DNA of 64,000 nucleotides from an uncultured Clostridia bacterium (GTDB taxonomy: Bacteria > Bacillota > Clostridia > UBA1381). The stretch lies in NCBI GenBank assembly GCA_934489015.1, contig CAKSSN010000001.1:1-64000 (forward strand), in the 5' to 3' direction. The notes under the pieces were generated by a model. The model was not told the origin of the DNA. It searched no databases and worked only from the letters and a program-made list of their open reading frames with translations. Below, one piece after another: positions 55,913-64,000 of the stretch (its first letter is position 1; each line of letters opens with the position of its first letter). Both the position numbers and the translations under genes were made by a program.

Positions 55913-56620
55913 ATGAAAATAATGACATTTAATATTTGCTCCGGAACAAATTATCCGGAAAACGAGCGTGAAATAAATCTCGATAACTGCGGTGCGGTAA
56001 TAAAAAAGGTTGCAGCGGATATTGTCGGCTTAAACGAGGTTCATAATGGAGGAATATGGGGAAATCAGCCGCAGCAGCTTGCGGAAAAGCTCGGCTATGA
56101 ATATTATGCATTTGCAAGAGCAACGTATGTAAACGGCAGCGACTACGGAAACGGCTTTTTATCAAAATATCCGATAGTATCGCTTGAAACGATTGAAATT
56201 CCCGACCCGGAGGTTAAGGACGATGGCGGCTATTATGAAACGCGATGTGTTTTAAAGGCTGTTATTAATAACGGAAAGGATGATATATCCGTTTACGTAA
56301 CGCATTTCGGTCTTAACGTAAGTGAGCATAATAACGCTGTCGAAACTCTTCTTTCGGCTATCGGTGATAACCCCGAAAAAACGATTGTTATGGGTGATCT
56401 TAATGTTCCTCCGCATAACAGCGCGATTTTAAAGCTTAAGGAAAAGCTTGTTGATTCCGCCGGAAGCAAAGGCAACGAGCTTTTAACCTTCCCAAGCCCT
56501 GCTCCGACCGATAAAATAGATTATATTTTCACAAGCAGCGACGCGGTTATAAATTCCGTGTATGTTGAAGAAAAAATGGGGTCTGACCACAGAGCATATG
56601 TGTGCAGCGCAGGCTTTTAA
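55913..56620 (+). CDS. Endonuclease/exonuclease/phosphatase (EEP) family hydrolase
   Basis: 235 residues. EEP catalytic landmarks are MTFNICSG (Asn7), VGLNEVHN (Glu near 42), VMGDLNVPPHNS (Asp/Asn near 161) and GSDHRAYV (Asp-His near the C-terminus). This fold hydrolyses phosphodiesters or phosphomonoesters (nucleic acid, sphingomyelin or inositol-phosphate-like). No signal peptide, so it is cytosolic, unlike the five preceding proteins. It is 17 bases after the 1208-residue protein and ends the operon. Could act on an imported phosphorylated glycan; this is a guess. Confidence 0.87.
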   Translation: MKIMTFNICSGTNYPENEREINLDNCGAVIKKVAADIVGLNEVHNGGIWGNQPQQLAEKLGYEYYAFARATYVNGSDYGNGFLSKYPIVSLETIEIPDPEVKDDGGYYETRCVLKAVINNGKDDISVYVTHFGLNVSEHNNAVETLLSAIGDNPEKTIVMGDLNVPPHNSAILKLKEKLVDSAGSKGNELLTFPSPAPTDKIDYIFTSSDAVINSVYVEEKMGSDHRAYVCSAGF

Positions 56621-56680
56621 AAAGAGCCTTTGAGGCGTCTTTGGCGAACTTTTTTACAGGTAAAATCGGCAGCATTTGAA

Positions 56681-56715
56681 GGGGCGCTGCTTAATGCGGC
56701 GCTCCTGACATTTTT
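56681..56715 (+). terminator. Probable terminator of the surface glycan operon
   Basis: GGGGCGCTGC (56681-56690) pairs with GCGGCGCTCC (56696-56705) using two wobbles around a TTAAT loop, followed by a short T-run. Confidence 0.6.
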
Positions 56716-56771
56716 AAGACGCTCGGAAATATTTGCATGACAGAAATTTATAAGCTTTCTTTTAATTAATA

Positions 56772-56801
56772 TTGACAAAGCAAGCGGCTGTATGATACAA
56801 T
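56772..56801 (+). promoter_or_regulatory. Promoter of the AraC-family regulator
   Basis: TTGACA (56772-56777), 18-bp spacer, TACAAT (56796-56801), about 30 bases before the start. An earlier in-frame ATG overlaps the -10 box and is rejected. Confidence 0.7.
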
Positions 56802-56830
56802 ATAAATACTATCTTTGGAGGGGACTGTTT

Positions 56831-58858
56831 ATGATAAACATGAGGAAAATAAAAAATTTGTCAAAGTATTTTGCTATGTTTATAATATTGGTAATTACCT
56901 TTGCGATATATTTTTATAATGTGTTTTTAAAATTTCAAAAGGAATATTCGGCTATGTATGCCGAAAGCATTGTTTCGTCGGCGTCGGACTTTCAAAATGA
57001 TTTTATCAGGCTTTCATCGGCTTTTTTTACAAACAGCGAGATTATTTATTATATAAACGGCAGAGAATACAGCGACCATTATAAAATAACACGTCAGATA
57101 AAAACGATTGTAAATTCCTCAACAATAGGGAATATGGTTGATGATGTTTTGATTTTTGTTCCCAAAGCAAAGGTCGCATTCAGCACAATAGAGGGGCAAA
57201 GGCTTACATATGAAAGATTTTTCGATTTATATCCGGACTATATAAATCTTGCGGAAAACTGCAACGTAAGCTGGAGAAAGCTCGGCGAAAAATCGTCATT
57301 TGTTTATAATGACGGATATGGTCATATTACTGTTTTTATGCTTAATAAAACGGAGCTTAGAAATGCCTTCGTAAAAAATAAATATCCGATTATTAATTCA
57401 ACAAAGCTTTTAAATACCGAAAACGAAATAATAATGAACAGCGAAATGGATAACTGTAATTATCCCGAAAGCGTTGTAAATTCGGAAAAATCCGTTTTGT
57501 ATAAGGGCGGATATATGTATATAAAAGCGCAGTCGCCGCAGCTTAAATGCATAAACGCAATTAAAATAACCGATGTTTTGCTTTTGACGGTAAAAACGGG
57601 CTCGTTTTTAATTCTTATAGGCGTGTGCTTGTTTTTGCTTATAATGTTTATATATCTGACTCATGTCAGGAGGGAAAAGGAGCTGCTCGGCTCCAATCTC
57701 AGCCTTATGAAGCAAAACAGGAATATTACCGCAAACAATACGATTAATATGATGTTTATTTCAAAAACGGTGTCGCAGGAAAATAAAAATCAGCTGATTA
57801 AATATTTTTCGGATAATTCGGTTTTGTGCCTGCTGCCTATGGTTATTTTCATGGATAACCCGGAGTCGTGGACAAAGCTGTACGGCGCGGATGATATAGA
57901 GCTTTTGAAGTACGGCGTTAAAAACATATTTCATGAGCTTTTGGAGGAGTTCGGAGATATAATCATTTCGCATATAGATAACCATACCTCCGGCGCGCTT
58001 TTGCAGATAAAAACGGAAAATATTGATAAAAAGAAGCTCTATGGAAAAATAAACAGGGGCATTGACATTATAAGCGAAAACTTCAAAATTAAGCTTTTTG
58101 TTTTTATCGGCAGCAGTGTGAGTGATTTTTCCGAAATAAATAAAAGCATAAGCGAGTTGTCGGCAGCGGCATCTTTCAGGTTCGTAAGCCAAAGCGGCAT
58201 TATGAAGGTTTCGGATTTTGATAAAACCGAAATCGAATATCCGTCCGAAATTCAAAATAAAATTCTCCAGTCGGTAAATATGGGAAATATAAGCGGAGCG
58301 GAGCAGCTGCTTCATGAATTCAGGCTGTACCTGACGGATAACGGCTGCGTTGTTGCAAAGAGATATTTTATAAAGCTTTATATGGGGCTGTATAATGAGC
58401 TGAAGCCTGAGGGACAGAGCATAGGAGAAGAGGAATTTGAAAGGCTTGTAAGCAGCAAATCGGCGTCGGAAGCTGAGGAATGTATAAAAAATACGTTTAT
58501 GAAGCGGCATACATCGCCTGTTGTTCGGGAGGAAAGCTTTGAAGAAATTGTTGACAGGCTTGTGAGCGAAAATTTTTCAAATGCGGAGTTTTGCATGAAA
58601 AGCGTTGCGGATGTGTTTGAAATATCTGCGGCATATTTCGGCAAGAAATTTAAGCAGAAATTCGGAATTTCGTTTAATTCCTATCTTCTCAGCTGCCGCA
58701 TTAAATATGCTGTCTTTCTGCTTGAGAGAACAAATAAGTCAAATGCCGAAATAGCTCTTGAATGCGGATTTAACAGCGAGTCGTATTTTATAACAAACTT
58801 TAAAAATTGTATCGGAACAACCCCTAAGGAGTATAAAAAGAAAATCAGTATGGAATAA
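56831..58858 (+). CDS. Membrane-anchored AraC-family transcriptional regulator
   Basis: 675 residues. Two membrane helices (about 15-35 and 255-280) enclose an extracellular sensor domain (about 36-255). A cytosolic linker and a C-terminal AraC-type DNA-binding domain (about 575-675) follow, with SVADVFEISAAYFGKKFKQK and SNAEIALECGFNSESYFITN. Such one-component sensors control polysaccharide and ABC sugar uptake loci in Firmicutes. It probably activates the surface glycan operon or the downstream gene. Start ATG at 56831 with GGAGGGG. Confidence 0.9.
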   Translation: MINMRKIKNLSKYFAMFIILVITFAIYFYNVFLKFQKEYSAMYAESIVSSASDFQNDFIRLSSAFFTNSEIIYYINGREYSDHYKITRQIKTIVNSSTIGNMVDDVLIFVPKAKVAFSTIEGQRLTYERFFDLYPDYINLAENCNVSWRKLGEKSSFVYNDGYGHITVFMLNKTELRNAFVKNKYPIINSTKLLNTENEIIMNSEMDNCNYPESVVNSEKSVLYKGGYMYIKAQSPQLKCINAIKITDVLLLTVKTGSFLILIGVCLFLLIMFIYLTHVRREKELLGSNLSLMKQNRNITANNTINMMFISKTVSQENKNQLIKYFSDNSVLCLLPMVIFMDNPESWTKLYGADDIELLKYGVKNIFHELLEEFGDIIISHIDNHTSGALLQIKTENIDKKKLYGKINRGIDIISENFKIKLFVFIGSSVSDFSEINKSISELSAAASFRFVSQSGIMKVSDFDKTEIEYPSEIQNKILQSVNMGNISGAEQLLHEFRLYLTDNGCVVAKRYFIKLYMGLYNELKPEGQSIGEEEFERLVSSKSASEAEECIKNTFMKRHTSPVVREESFEEIVDRLVSENFSNAEFCMKSVADVFEISAAYFGKKFKQKFGISFNSYLLSCRIKYAVFLLERTNKSNAEIALECGFNSESYFITNFKNCIGTTPKEYKKKISME

Positions 58859-58864
58859 ATAGTC

Positions 58865-58895
58865 GCCCATGCCTGCCTTTAAGGAGCGCATGGGC
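58865..58895 (+). terminator. Hairpin after the AraC gene
   Basis: GCCCATGC (58865-58872) pairs with GCATGGGC (58888-58895). An AT-rich stretch without a clear T-run follows, so it may be a weak terminator or attenuator. Confidence 0.45.
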
Positions 58896-58956
58896 ATAAT
58901 ATTATTACGGAAATTTTTCAGCCGCTTTAAGTTATTGCGGCGGAACGGAGATTATT

Positions 58957-60918
58957 GTGAAAAAAGTATTTGACAGCTGGCAGGCTGTTCGGGAAAATCA
59001 TACAAAGGATAAAGTGACGCTTGAGGTTACGGGCAGAGAAATTGAATTTGACAAATCGGTTTTTCCGACGTCAATTAAAATCGGAGGAAACGAAATACTT
59101 TATAGCCCTATAAGGCTTTCGGCAGAGTTTTCGGATGTTGTGGGACAGTGGAAAAAGCAGAGCGTTATTCTTACCGAAAGGAGCGATGAGACTGTTCGGT
59201 TTTCAGCGACGCAGACGGCGGAAAATCTGATTGTAAATGCCGATATTTCAGCCGAATTTGACGGACTTGTCAAAATAAATCTGACGCTTGTTCCTTTCTG
59301 GAGCTTTGATGAGGATAACAAGGTAAGGCTTACAAAAATGTATATTGATGTGCCGATAAAAAAGGAATACGGCAGGCTTTTTCATTTTTGGCCGAACTGC
59401 GAAAGCGGCGTATGCTTGTCGGGCAGAATTTTAAACAGCTTTGCGCTTGAGGACGGAGAAACCGCGCTGCCGTTTAAGCCGTATATATGGTCGGGGCGCG
59501 AGGACTGCGGCTTGGGTATATGCTGTGAGAGCGACAAGGGCTTTGAAAGCGATGATGCGTCGCGCTGCATTGTAATAGAAAATAAGGGTTATGTAAATAT
59601 ACGCATATCGCTTCTTGACCACACTCCGAACGAGTGGAGCGGAAGAAGTGACAGCTGGGGAAATAATGTTAATCCCATTTCCTATTGCTTCGGTTTTCAG
59701 CCCACTCCGGTAAAGGAGTTTGACAAGGATAATCTTAAAAGCTGGCGCGCGTTTCATCTTTATGATGTGGCGGAGCATGATATATTCGATAGGTCGCTGG
59801 GCAGAGGCGAGCAGCTTATAAAAAAGCTTTGCGAAAACGGCATGAAATGGCTGATTTTGCATGAGGATTGGTCTGTAATACAAAATTACGGTCTTGCGGA
59901 GAATGAAGATGAGTTTAAAGCGTTTGTTACTTGCTGTCACAAGGCAGGTCTTAAGGTTATGGTGTATTTCGGCTATGAGCTTTCGTCGCTTTATCCGGGT
60001 TTTGCCGATAATTGCGGCAGGTGGCTTAATAAAAACGATAAAGGAAATTTTGTCGGCGGCTGGCAGCGCGAGCCTATGCAAAGAGCCTTTACCGTTTGCT
60101 ATAGCGGCGGCTATTCGGACGTTTTCCTTGAAAGAGTAAAATATGCAATGGACGAATACGGCGTTGACGGGATTTACACGGACGGAACATATGTGCCGTG
60201 GGAATGTGCAAATGCGGAGCATGGCTGCGGAAGAGTCGGCGCGGACGGCAAAATATACTTTGAATATCCTATTTTTGCGGTGCGCGAGCACGTGAAAAAG
60301 CTTTACAGCGCAGTGCATGAGCGCGGCGGAATTATCGACACTCATCAGAGCAGCTGCTGCCTTATGGCAACGCTTGCGTTTGCGGACAGCTATTTTGACG
60401 GTGAAAATCTTCAGGATTTTATGCGTGAAAACATAAGAAATATGCGCCTTGATACGTTTCGTACCGAGTTTATGGGGAGAAATATGGGTATTCCGTGCAA
60501 TTTTATATCGTATACTTCAGAAAATATGACAATTGAAAAGCTTGCGGGCCTTACGATGATACACTCTGTTTTTCCGAGAGCGAACAGGCTTGAAGATATT
60601 GATTATATAGGGAAGCTCTATAAAATATATGATGATTTTGACTGCGGAAGCTGCAGCTTTAATCCCTATTGGGAGCAGAGCGATGTTGTACCCGTACAGG
60701 AAAATGTATACGTTTCATATTATAAAAAGGATAACGAGCTTTTGATTTTTCTGCTTTCCTATAACGAAGGTACGCGTGTTGATTTGAAGCTTGACGATAC
60801 ATATTCGCGCGGCGCGAGCCTTTGCGGCAAAAAGAAAGCTCCGCTGATTTGCGGCGTAGCCGCAGCCGTTGAGGCAGCTCCCGAAGAGCTGAACGTTTTC
60901 CGATTTATTAAAGATTGA
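58957..60918 (+). CDS. Cytosolic TIM-barrel glycoside hydrolase-like protein
   Basis: 653 residues, GTG start at 58957 after ACGGAG. No signal peptide. An N-terminal beta-sandwich (about 1-250) leads to a TIM-barrel (about 260-560) with KWLILHEDWSVIQNYG, GLKVMVYFGYELSSLYPG, GVDGIYTDGTYVPWE and AFADSYFDGENLQDF. The layout resembles GH123/DUF6067-type proteins, with Asp in YTDG and Asp/Glu in FDGEN as candidate acids. A small C-terminal beta domain follows. Probably breaks down sugars imported by the LplABC-type system. Family assignment is tentative. Confidence 0.75.
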   Translation: MKKVFDSWQAVRENHTKDKVTLEVTGREIEFDKSVFPTSIKIGGNEILYSPIRLSAEFSDVVGQWKKQSVILTERSDETVRFSATQTAENLIVNADISAEFDGLVKINLTLVPFWSFDEDNKVRLTKMYIDVPIKKEYGRLFHFWPNCESGVCLSGRILNSFALEDGETALPFKPYIWSGREDCGLGICCESDKGFESDDASRCIVIENKGYVNIRISLLDHTPNEWSGRSDSWGNNVNPISYCFGFQPTPVKEFDKDNLKSWRAFHLYDVAEHDIFDRSLGRGEQLIKKLCENGMKWLILHEDWSVIQNYGLAENEDEFKAFVTCCHKAGLKVMVYFGYELSSLYPGFADNCGRWLNKNDKGNFVGGWQREPMQRAFTVCYSGGYSDVFLERVKYAMDEYGVDGIYTDGTYVPWECANAEHGCGRVGADGKIYFEYPIFAVREHVKKLYSAVHERGGIIDTHQSSCCLMATLAFADSYFDGENLQDFMRENIRNMRLDTFRTEFMGRNMGIPCNFISYTSENMTIEKLAGLTMIHSVFPRANRLEDIDYIGKLYKIYDDFDCGSCSFNPYWEQSDVVPVQENVYVSYYKKDNELLIFLLSYNEGTRVDLKLDDTYSRGASLCGKKKAPLICGVAAAVEAAPEELNVFRFIKD

Positions 60919-60948
60919 TATTTTGGTAAAGATATTTTGCCAAAGCGT

Positions 60949-60982
60949 AATTACAGTCGGGGCATTTGCCCCGACTGTAATT
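60949..60982. terminator. Bidirectional terminator hairpin
   Basis: AATTACAGTCGGGGC (60949-60963) pairs perfectly with GCCCCGACTGTAATT (60968-60982) around ATTT, between convergent genes. Confidence 0.75.
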
Positions 60983-60991
60983 AATATGTAT

Positions 60992-62428
60992 TTATTCAAT
61001 ACTCCAGCTTTGACCCTGCATTTGCAGATCGGACATTCTTCTGAATATACCGTTCTTAGCCATAAGCTCAGCCGGTGTACCCTGCTCCGCAACAACGCCG
61101 CCGGAGAGCACAACAATTTTATCCGCACCGGCAATGGTTCTCATTCTGTGGGCAATTACAAGCACTGTTTTATCCTTAATAAGCCTTGAAAGCGCCGTTT
61201 GAATAGCCGTTTCGTTTTCAACGTCAAGGCTTGCGGTAGCTTCGTCGAGAAGAATAATCGGCGCGTTTTTCAAAAATGCTCTTGCAATTGAAATTCTCTG
61301 CCTTTCTCCGCCTGAAAGCTCGCAGCCGTTTTCGCCTATATTTGTATTCCAGCCGTCAGGAAGCTTTTCGGCAAATTCCTCGCAGTTTGCAAGGCGTGCC
61401 GCCGCGAGAACCTCCTCGTCCGTTGCATTTTTCCTGCCAAGCCTTATGTTTTCCATGATCGTGTCGTTAAACAGCGTAACGTCCTGAAATACTATAGAAT
61501 ATAAATCCATAAGCTTTTCCGGGTCAACATCAGCTATATTCATGCCGCCGACCGTGATTTTGCCCTTTTGATTATCCCAAAACCGTGCGGCAAGGCGCGA
61601 CACTGTTGTTTTTCCGCCGCCGGACGGTCCGACAAAAGCGGCTGTTTCGCCTTGATTTATTTTAAGCGATATTCTGCATATGACGTCCTTTTTCCCGTCA
61701 TAGCTGAAATGAACGTTGTCAAGCTGGGCGGAAGCGTCTGTCGGGTGCTTGGACAATTTTGCTTCCGGTATGGGAGCGGCGTCCAAAACGCTGTCAATTC
61801 TCTCAAGCGCGTCCTCGACAATCAGGTTGTTTTCGCTCATAAACATGATTTTTGTAAGGGTAACGGAAATAACAGGCGTTATTATTATGTAAAAAAGAAG
61901 ATTGAGCAAAAAGCTGTCCGTTACGCCGCTTTTGGTAAAGAAGAATGCTCCTGCTATCAAAAATGCGAACACGCCGTTTATTGCCGCCGTGTAGAGCATC
62001 ATTGGCATACGCATATCTTTTGTGTAGGCGATAACCCATTTTTCGTATTCATCAATAGTTCCTTTAAATTTTTTAAAGGAGAATACCGACTGACCGAATG
62101 TTTTTACAACAGGTATTCCGCGCACGTATTCAACCGCTTCGTTTGACATTGCGGCGAGCGCGTTTCCGTATTGCTTCATTTTTTCTTCCATGCGCTTGCC
62201 TGTCATTGCCGACATAATAACAAATCCCAGAATAACGGGAACAAGGCTTAAAAGACCCAATCTCCAATCGAATGCCATGAGCAAAACAAGAAGCCCTATC
62301 GGCGTTGCGATTGCTCCGTATTTGTCGGGGATCTGATGTGCAAGATACGTTTCCGTTGCTCCCGTGCTGTCGTTTATGATTTTGCGCAGCTTGCCGCTTC
62401 CGAAAGCTTCCGTATATCCGACTTGTAG
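60992..62428 (-). pseudogene. 5'-truncated ABC exporter (fused permease-ATPase remnant)
   Basis: The open frame runs from just after a TAA (62429-62431) to the stop at 60992 with no start codon at its true beginning; first possible starts (TTG 62284, ATG 62278) lie inside the membrane domain. The remnant begins in frame with the conserved exporter segment GYTEAFGSGKLRKIINDST, continues through about four membrane helices, and has a full ATPase domain (Walker A GPSGGGKTT, signature LSGGERQRIS, Walker B IILLDEATASLD). About 110 N-terminal residues with the first helices are missing, and its likely heterodimer partner gene is absent. The break touches a 28-base inverted repeat. A short protein could still be made but would not form an exporter. 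Confidence 0.8.
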
Positions 62429-62449
62429 TTAGTCGTACCTAACTACAAG
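62422..62449. repeat. Perfect 11-bp inverted repeat at the break of the ABC gene
   Basis: CTTGTAGTTAG (62422-62432) and CTAACTACAAG (62439-62449) flank TCGTAC. It lies between the TetR stop and the truncated ABC frame and is unlike the TetR operators. It could be a mobile element end, a recombination scar or a hairpin. Confidence 0.7.
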
Positions 62450-62466
62450 CTATAAATTAAAGGGCT

Positions 62467-63084
62467 TTAAAACCCCATAATTTTCTGCCAGCCGGCAATG
62501 TAAAATTTTCTTAAATTATGAACATATTCCTTTGCCTTTTCGTAGGGCATATCATGTATAACAAGCTCAAAATATGCGGAAAACAGACCGCTGCACAGCA
62601 TATGCTCAAGCTGCGGGTCAACGTCATATTTCGGATAGCCGAGCTTTTCTAAAATTTTTACGAATTTGTGAGTTGCGTTTACTTCAATTTCAACCATGCT
62701 GTCAATCAGGTTTTCGTATTTCGTGCCTTCCGAGCAGCAAAGAATAAGCTTAAATTCATCAAAATTTTCGTATATGTAGTCTGTCATCAATTCCATGCAG
62801 TCGCCCGATATTTTGCCCATGTTGCCGCACTGACTTTCGGGTTTGAGCTGTTCAAATGTTTTTTGAGCTTTGATAAATTCAGTCATAAGCTTTTCGTATT
62901 GCTTGCCGACCAAAGCGTCAAACAGTTCTTCCTTACTTTTATAATATCCGTAAAATGCGCCTGTCGTAACGCCTGCGGTTTTTACTATATTGCGAAGCGA
63001 GGCTGACTTAAAGCCCTTTTCGAGAAATTCATTTTTTGTCGCAAAGAGTATTGCGTTAAGTGTTGTGTTTTCAGCTTCACTCAT
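62467..63084 (-). CDS. TetR-family repressor
   Basis: 205 residues. N-terminal helix-turn-helix (about 10-55) with FLEKGFKSASLRNIVKTAGV and TTGAFYGYYKSKEELFDALV. The C-terminal ligand-binding part is all-helical. ATG at 63084 follows GGAGG. Two perfect palindromic operators overlap its promoter, indicating autorepression. It presumably once controlled the exporter genes now deleted or truncated downstream. Confidence 0.93.
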   Translation of the reverse strand: MSEAENTTLNAILFATKNEFLEKGFKSASLRNIVKTAGVTTGAFYGYYKSKEELFDALVGKQYEKLMTEFIKAQKTFEQLKPESQCGNMGKISGDCMELMTDYIYENFDEFKLILCCSEGTKYENLIDSMVEIEVNATHKFVKILEKLGYPKYDVDPQLEHMLCSGLFSAYFELVIHDMPYEKAKEYVHNLRKFYIAGWQKIMGF

Positions 63085-63097
63085 TTGTTTACCTCCG

Positions 63098-63114
63098 ATA
63101 TAACACTGTTATAT
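63098..63114. promoter_or_regulatory. TetR operator, start-proximal copy
   Basis: ATATAACA-C-TGTTATAT, an odd palindrome with perfect 8-bp arms, between the promoter and the TetR ribosome binding site. Confidence 0.75.
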
Positions 63115-63123
63115 TCAATTCAA

Positions 63124-63152
63124 AGTATAACACTGTTATATAACTTTGTCAA
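63124..63152 (-). promoter_or_regulatory. Promoter of the TetR gene
   Basis: Minus strand TTGACA (63147-63152), 17-bp spacer, TATACT (63124-63129). An operator overlaps the spacer and -10. Confidence 0.85.
63126..63140. promoter_or_regulatory. TetR operator, copy overlapping the -10/spacer
   Basis: TATAACA-C-TGTTATA, perfect 7-bp arms, centre 27 bases from the other operator, overlapping the promoter so that binding would block polymerase. Confidence 0.75.
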
Positions 63153-63303
63153 CAGCTTTTTTATTTTTGTCAAATTGCAAAAAATAATTGCCGCATTTTA
63201 TTTTTATTGTGTGCATAAATTCCTTTTGAAAATTCATCTGTGTAAAGCAGTAATAAAAAGTAATTTTAATGGCAAAAATTTTTCAGAATATATATCGCGT
63301 ATC

Positions 63304-63332
63304 TGAACAAAATATGAGTGTAGTCGATACAA
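63304..63332 (+). promoter_or_regulatory. Possible forespore (sigma-G-like) promoter of the SASP gene
   Basis: TGAACA (63304-63309), 16-bp spacer, GATACAA (63326-63332), near the sigma-G pattern TGAATA/CATACTA, about 40 bases before the SASP start. Tentative. Confidence 0.4.
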
Positions 63333-63373
63333 GTCGACACAAAAAAACAAAAATTATTAAGGAGGCAATTAAA

Positions 63374-63568
63374 ATGAGTAAGAACAAGATTATGGTTCCT
63401 GAAGCAAAGCAGGCAATGGAGAACTTCAAGATGGAGGCCGCAAGAGAAGTCGGTGTTGATTTGAAGCAGGGTTACAACGGTGACCTTACCTCAAAACAGG
63501 CCGGCAGCATTGGCGGACAGATGGTAAAGAACATGATAAAGGATTACGAAAATAAAGTAAAAGCGTAA
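63374..63568 (+). CDS. Alpha/beta-type small acid-soluble spore protein
   Basis: 64 residues. It coats and protects DNA in dormant spores. Family motifs are VPEAKQAMENFKMEAAREVGV and SKQAGSIGGQMVKNMIKDYE (shown as landmarks: VPEAKQAMENFK, then GSIGGQMVKNMI). The ATG at 63374 follows AAGGAGG; a longer in-frame ATG at 63269 has no site and is rejected. Presence shows a spore former. Confidence 0.96.
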   Translation: MSKNKIMVPEAKQAMENFKMEAAREVGVDLKQGYNGDLTSKQAGSIGGQMVKNMIKDYENKVKA

Positions 63569-63595
63569 GCATTTATAATCTATTTTCAAAAGACG

Positions 63596-63641
63596 GCTGT
63601 GCCGAAGCGGATATATATTATTCGCTTCGGCACAGCTTTTT
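63596..63641 (+). terminator. Terminator after the SASP gene
   Basis: GCTGTGCCGAAGCG (63596-63609) pairs perfectly with CGCTTCGGCACAGC (63623-63636), followed by T residues. The next 220 bases up to dnaG are AT-rich, with no gene or clear promoter recognised. Confidence 0.9.
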
Positions 63642-63863
63642 ATTCGCAGGCTGTTTTGCGGAATTTAATACCGCTCTTTTAAAGGAAATTAAGCTTTCGG
63701 CGGCGAATAGTATAAATGTGAACATAAAATTAAAAAAAATTTGATTGAAAATGTAGATAATGATTAAAAAAAATAAAATTGTGTTATAAAAAGCAAAAAG
63801 CGGGTAAATAAAATGTGAATAAATTGTGTTTGTTCGGGAAACAATACAGGGGGTGATTGTGCT

Positions 63864-64000
63864 TTGCCGAAATATTCGGAGGATCTCATTGCGGATATAT
63901 TTGCCGCGAACGATATTGTCGATTATGTTTCAAGATATGTTACGCTTAAGAAAAACGGCAGAGATTATATGGGGCTTTGCCCTTTCCATAATGAAAAAAC
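63864..64000 (+). CDS. dnaG: DNA primase DnaG, N-terminal fragment (runs off the window)
   Basis: The first 45 codons are present. TTG at 63864 is the probable start, eight bases after AGGGGGTGA. The fragment reads LPKYSEDLIADIFAANDIVDYVSRYV and then GLCPFHNEK, the start of the CHC2 zinc-binding domain (Cys and His ligands) that reads template DNA during primer synthesis. The gene continues beyond the window. Confidence 0.95.
   Translation, partial: MPKYSEDLIADIFAANDIVDYVSRYVTLKKNGRDYMGLCPFHNEK

Noticed and set aside
1..64000. CRISPR array, rRNA operon, prophage or integrative element
   Set aside because: No regularly spaced direct repeats, no rRNA sequence, and no integrase, capsid or conjugation genes were found.
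1..64000. Many long open frames on the strand opposite strong genes
   Set aside because: They lie wholly inside recognised genes, lack ribosome binding sites and give low-complexity or Cys/Arg-rich translations without family motifs.

Overview
The window looks like a chromosome segment from a spore-forming, low-to-moderate GC Firmicute of class Clostridia. The evidence is an alpha/beta-type small acid-soluble spore protein, pyruvate:ferredoxin oxidoreductase, a ylmE-sepF-ylmH-divIVA-ileS division block, SLH-anchored surface proteins, strong AAGGAGG-type ribosome binding sites and clear TTGACA-17-TATAAT promoters. An anaerobic, carbohydrate-degrading gut or digester clostridium fits best. Genus cannot be fixed from the sequence alone.

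Layout. 0-5.5 kb (mostly minus strand): tRNA-Pro(CGG); a two-gene unit coding a TetM/EF-G-like GTPase fused to a Rae1/YacP-type NYN nuclease domain and a YfmM-type ABC-F ATPase; an autoregulated XRE regulator with a membrane partner; a 39-residue Cys-rich microprotein. 5.6-9.3 kb: AlkD-like glycosylase, purB, purA. 9.3-13.6 kb: OPT peptide transporter, stand-alone PqqD-like protein and PepD-like dipeptidase, each preceded by a copy of the same structured leader. 13.6-20.4 kb: HlyD-like protein, ylmE, sepF, ylmH, divIVA, ileS. 20.5-25.6 kb: two lipoproteins, a stalk-domain protein, two tandem XRE paralogues, a hydrolase-like protein and a patatin. 25.9-29.4 kb: pyruvate:ferredoxin oxidoreductase. 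29.6-37.1 kb: ATC-hydrolase family protein, DUF554 protein, and a DeoR-controlled glycerol-phosphate operon (GlpA-like, GlpB-like, DUF1667, glycerol-1-phosphate dehydrogenase, HAD phosphatase). 37.3-60.9 kb: a roughly 19-kb apparent operon (GNAT, LplABC-type sugar importer, five large secreted proteins of which two carry SLH repeats, an EEP-family protein), followed by a membrane AraC regulator and a cytosolic TIM-barrel glycosidase-like protein. 61-64 kb: an ABC exporter remnant, its TetR repressor with two perfect operators, a spore protein and the start of dnaG.

The most interesting signal is a repeated leader element present four times (9376-9601, 11496-11586, 11917-12125, 32020-32113). 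Each copy ends at a start codon and supplies the ribosome binding site. Its three predicted helices are largely kept by wobble or compensatory changes, although copy A has lost one arm of the last helix. It may be an undescribed cis-regulatory RNA or a leader-forming repeat family linking peptide uptake, peptide hydrolysis and glycerol-phosphate metabolism. Other notable points are the GTPase-nuclease fusion next to an ABC-F protein, a gene-conversion tract between the XRE paralogues, an ABC exporter gene cut at a 28-nt inverted repeat, and the surface glycan operon.
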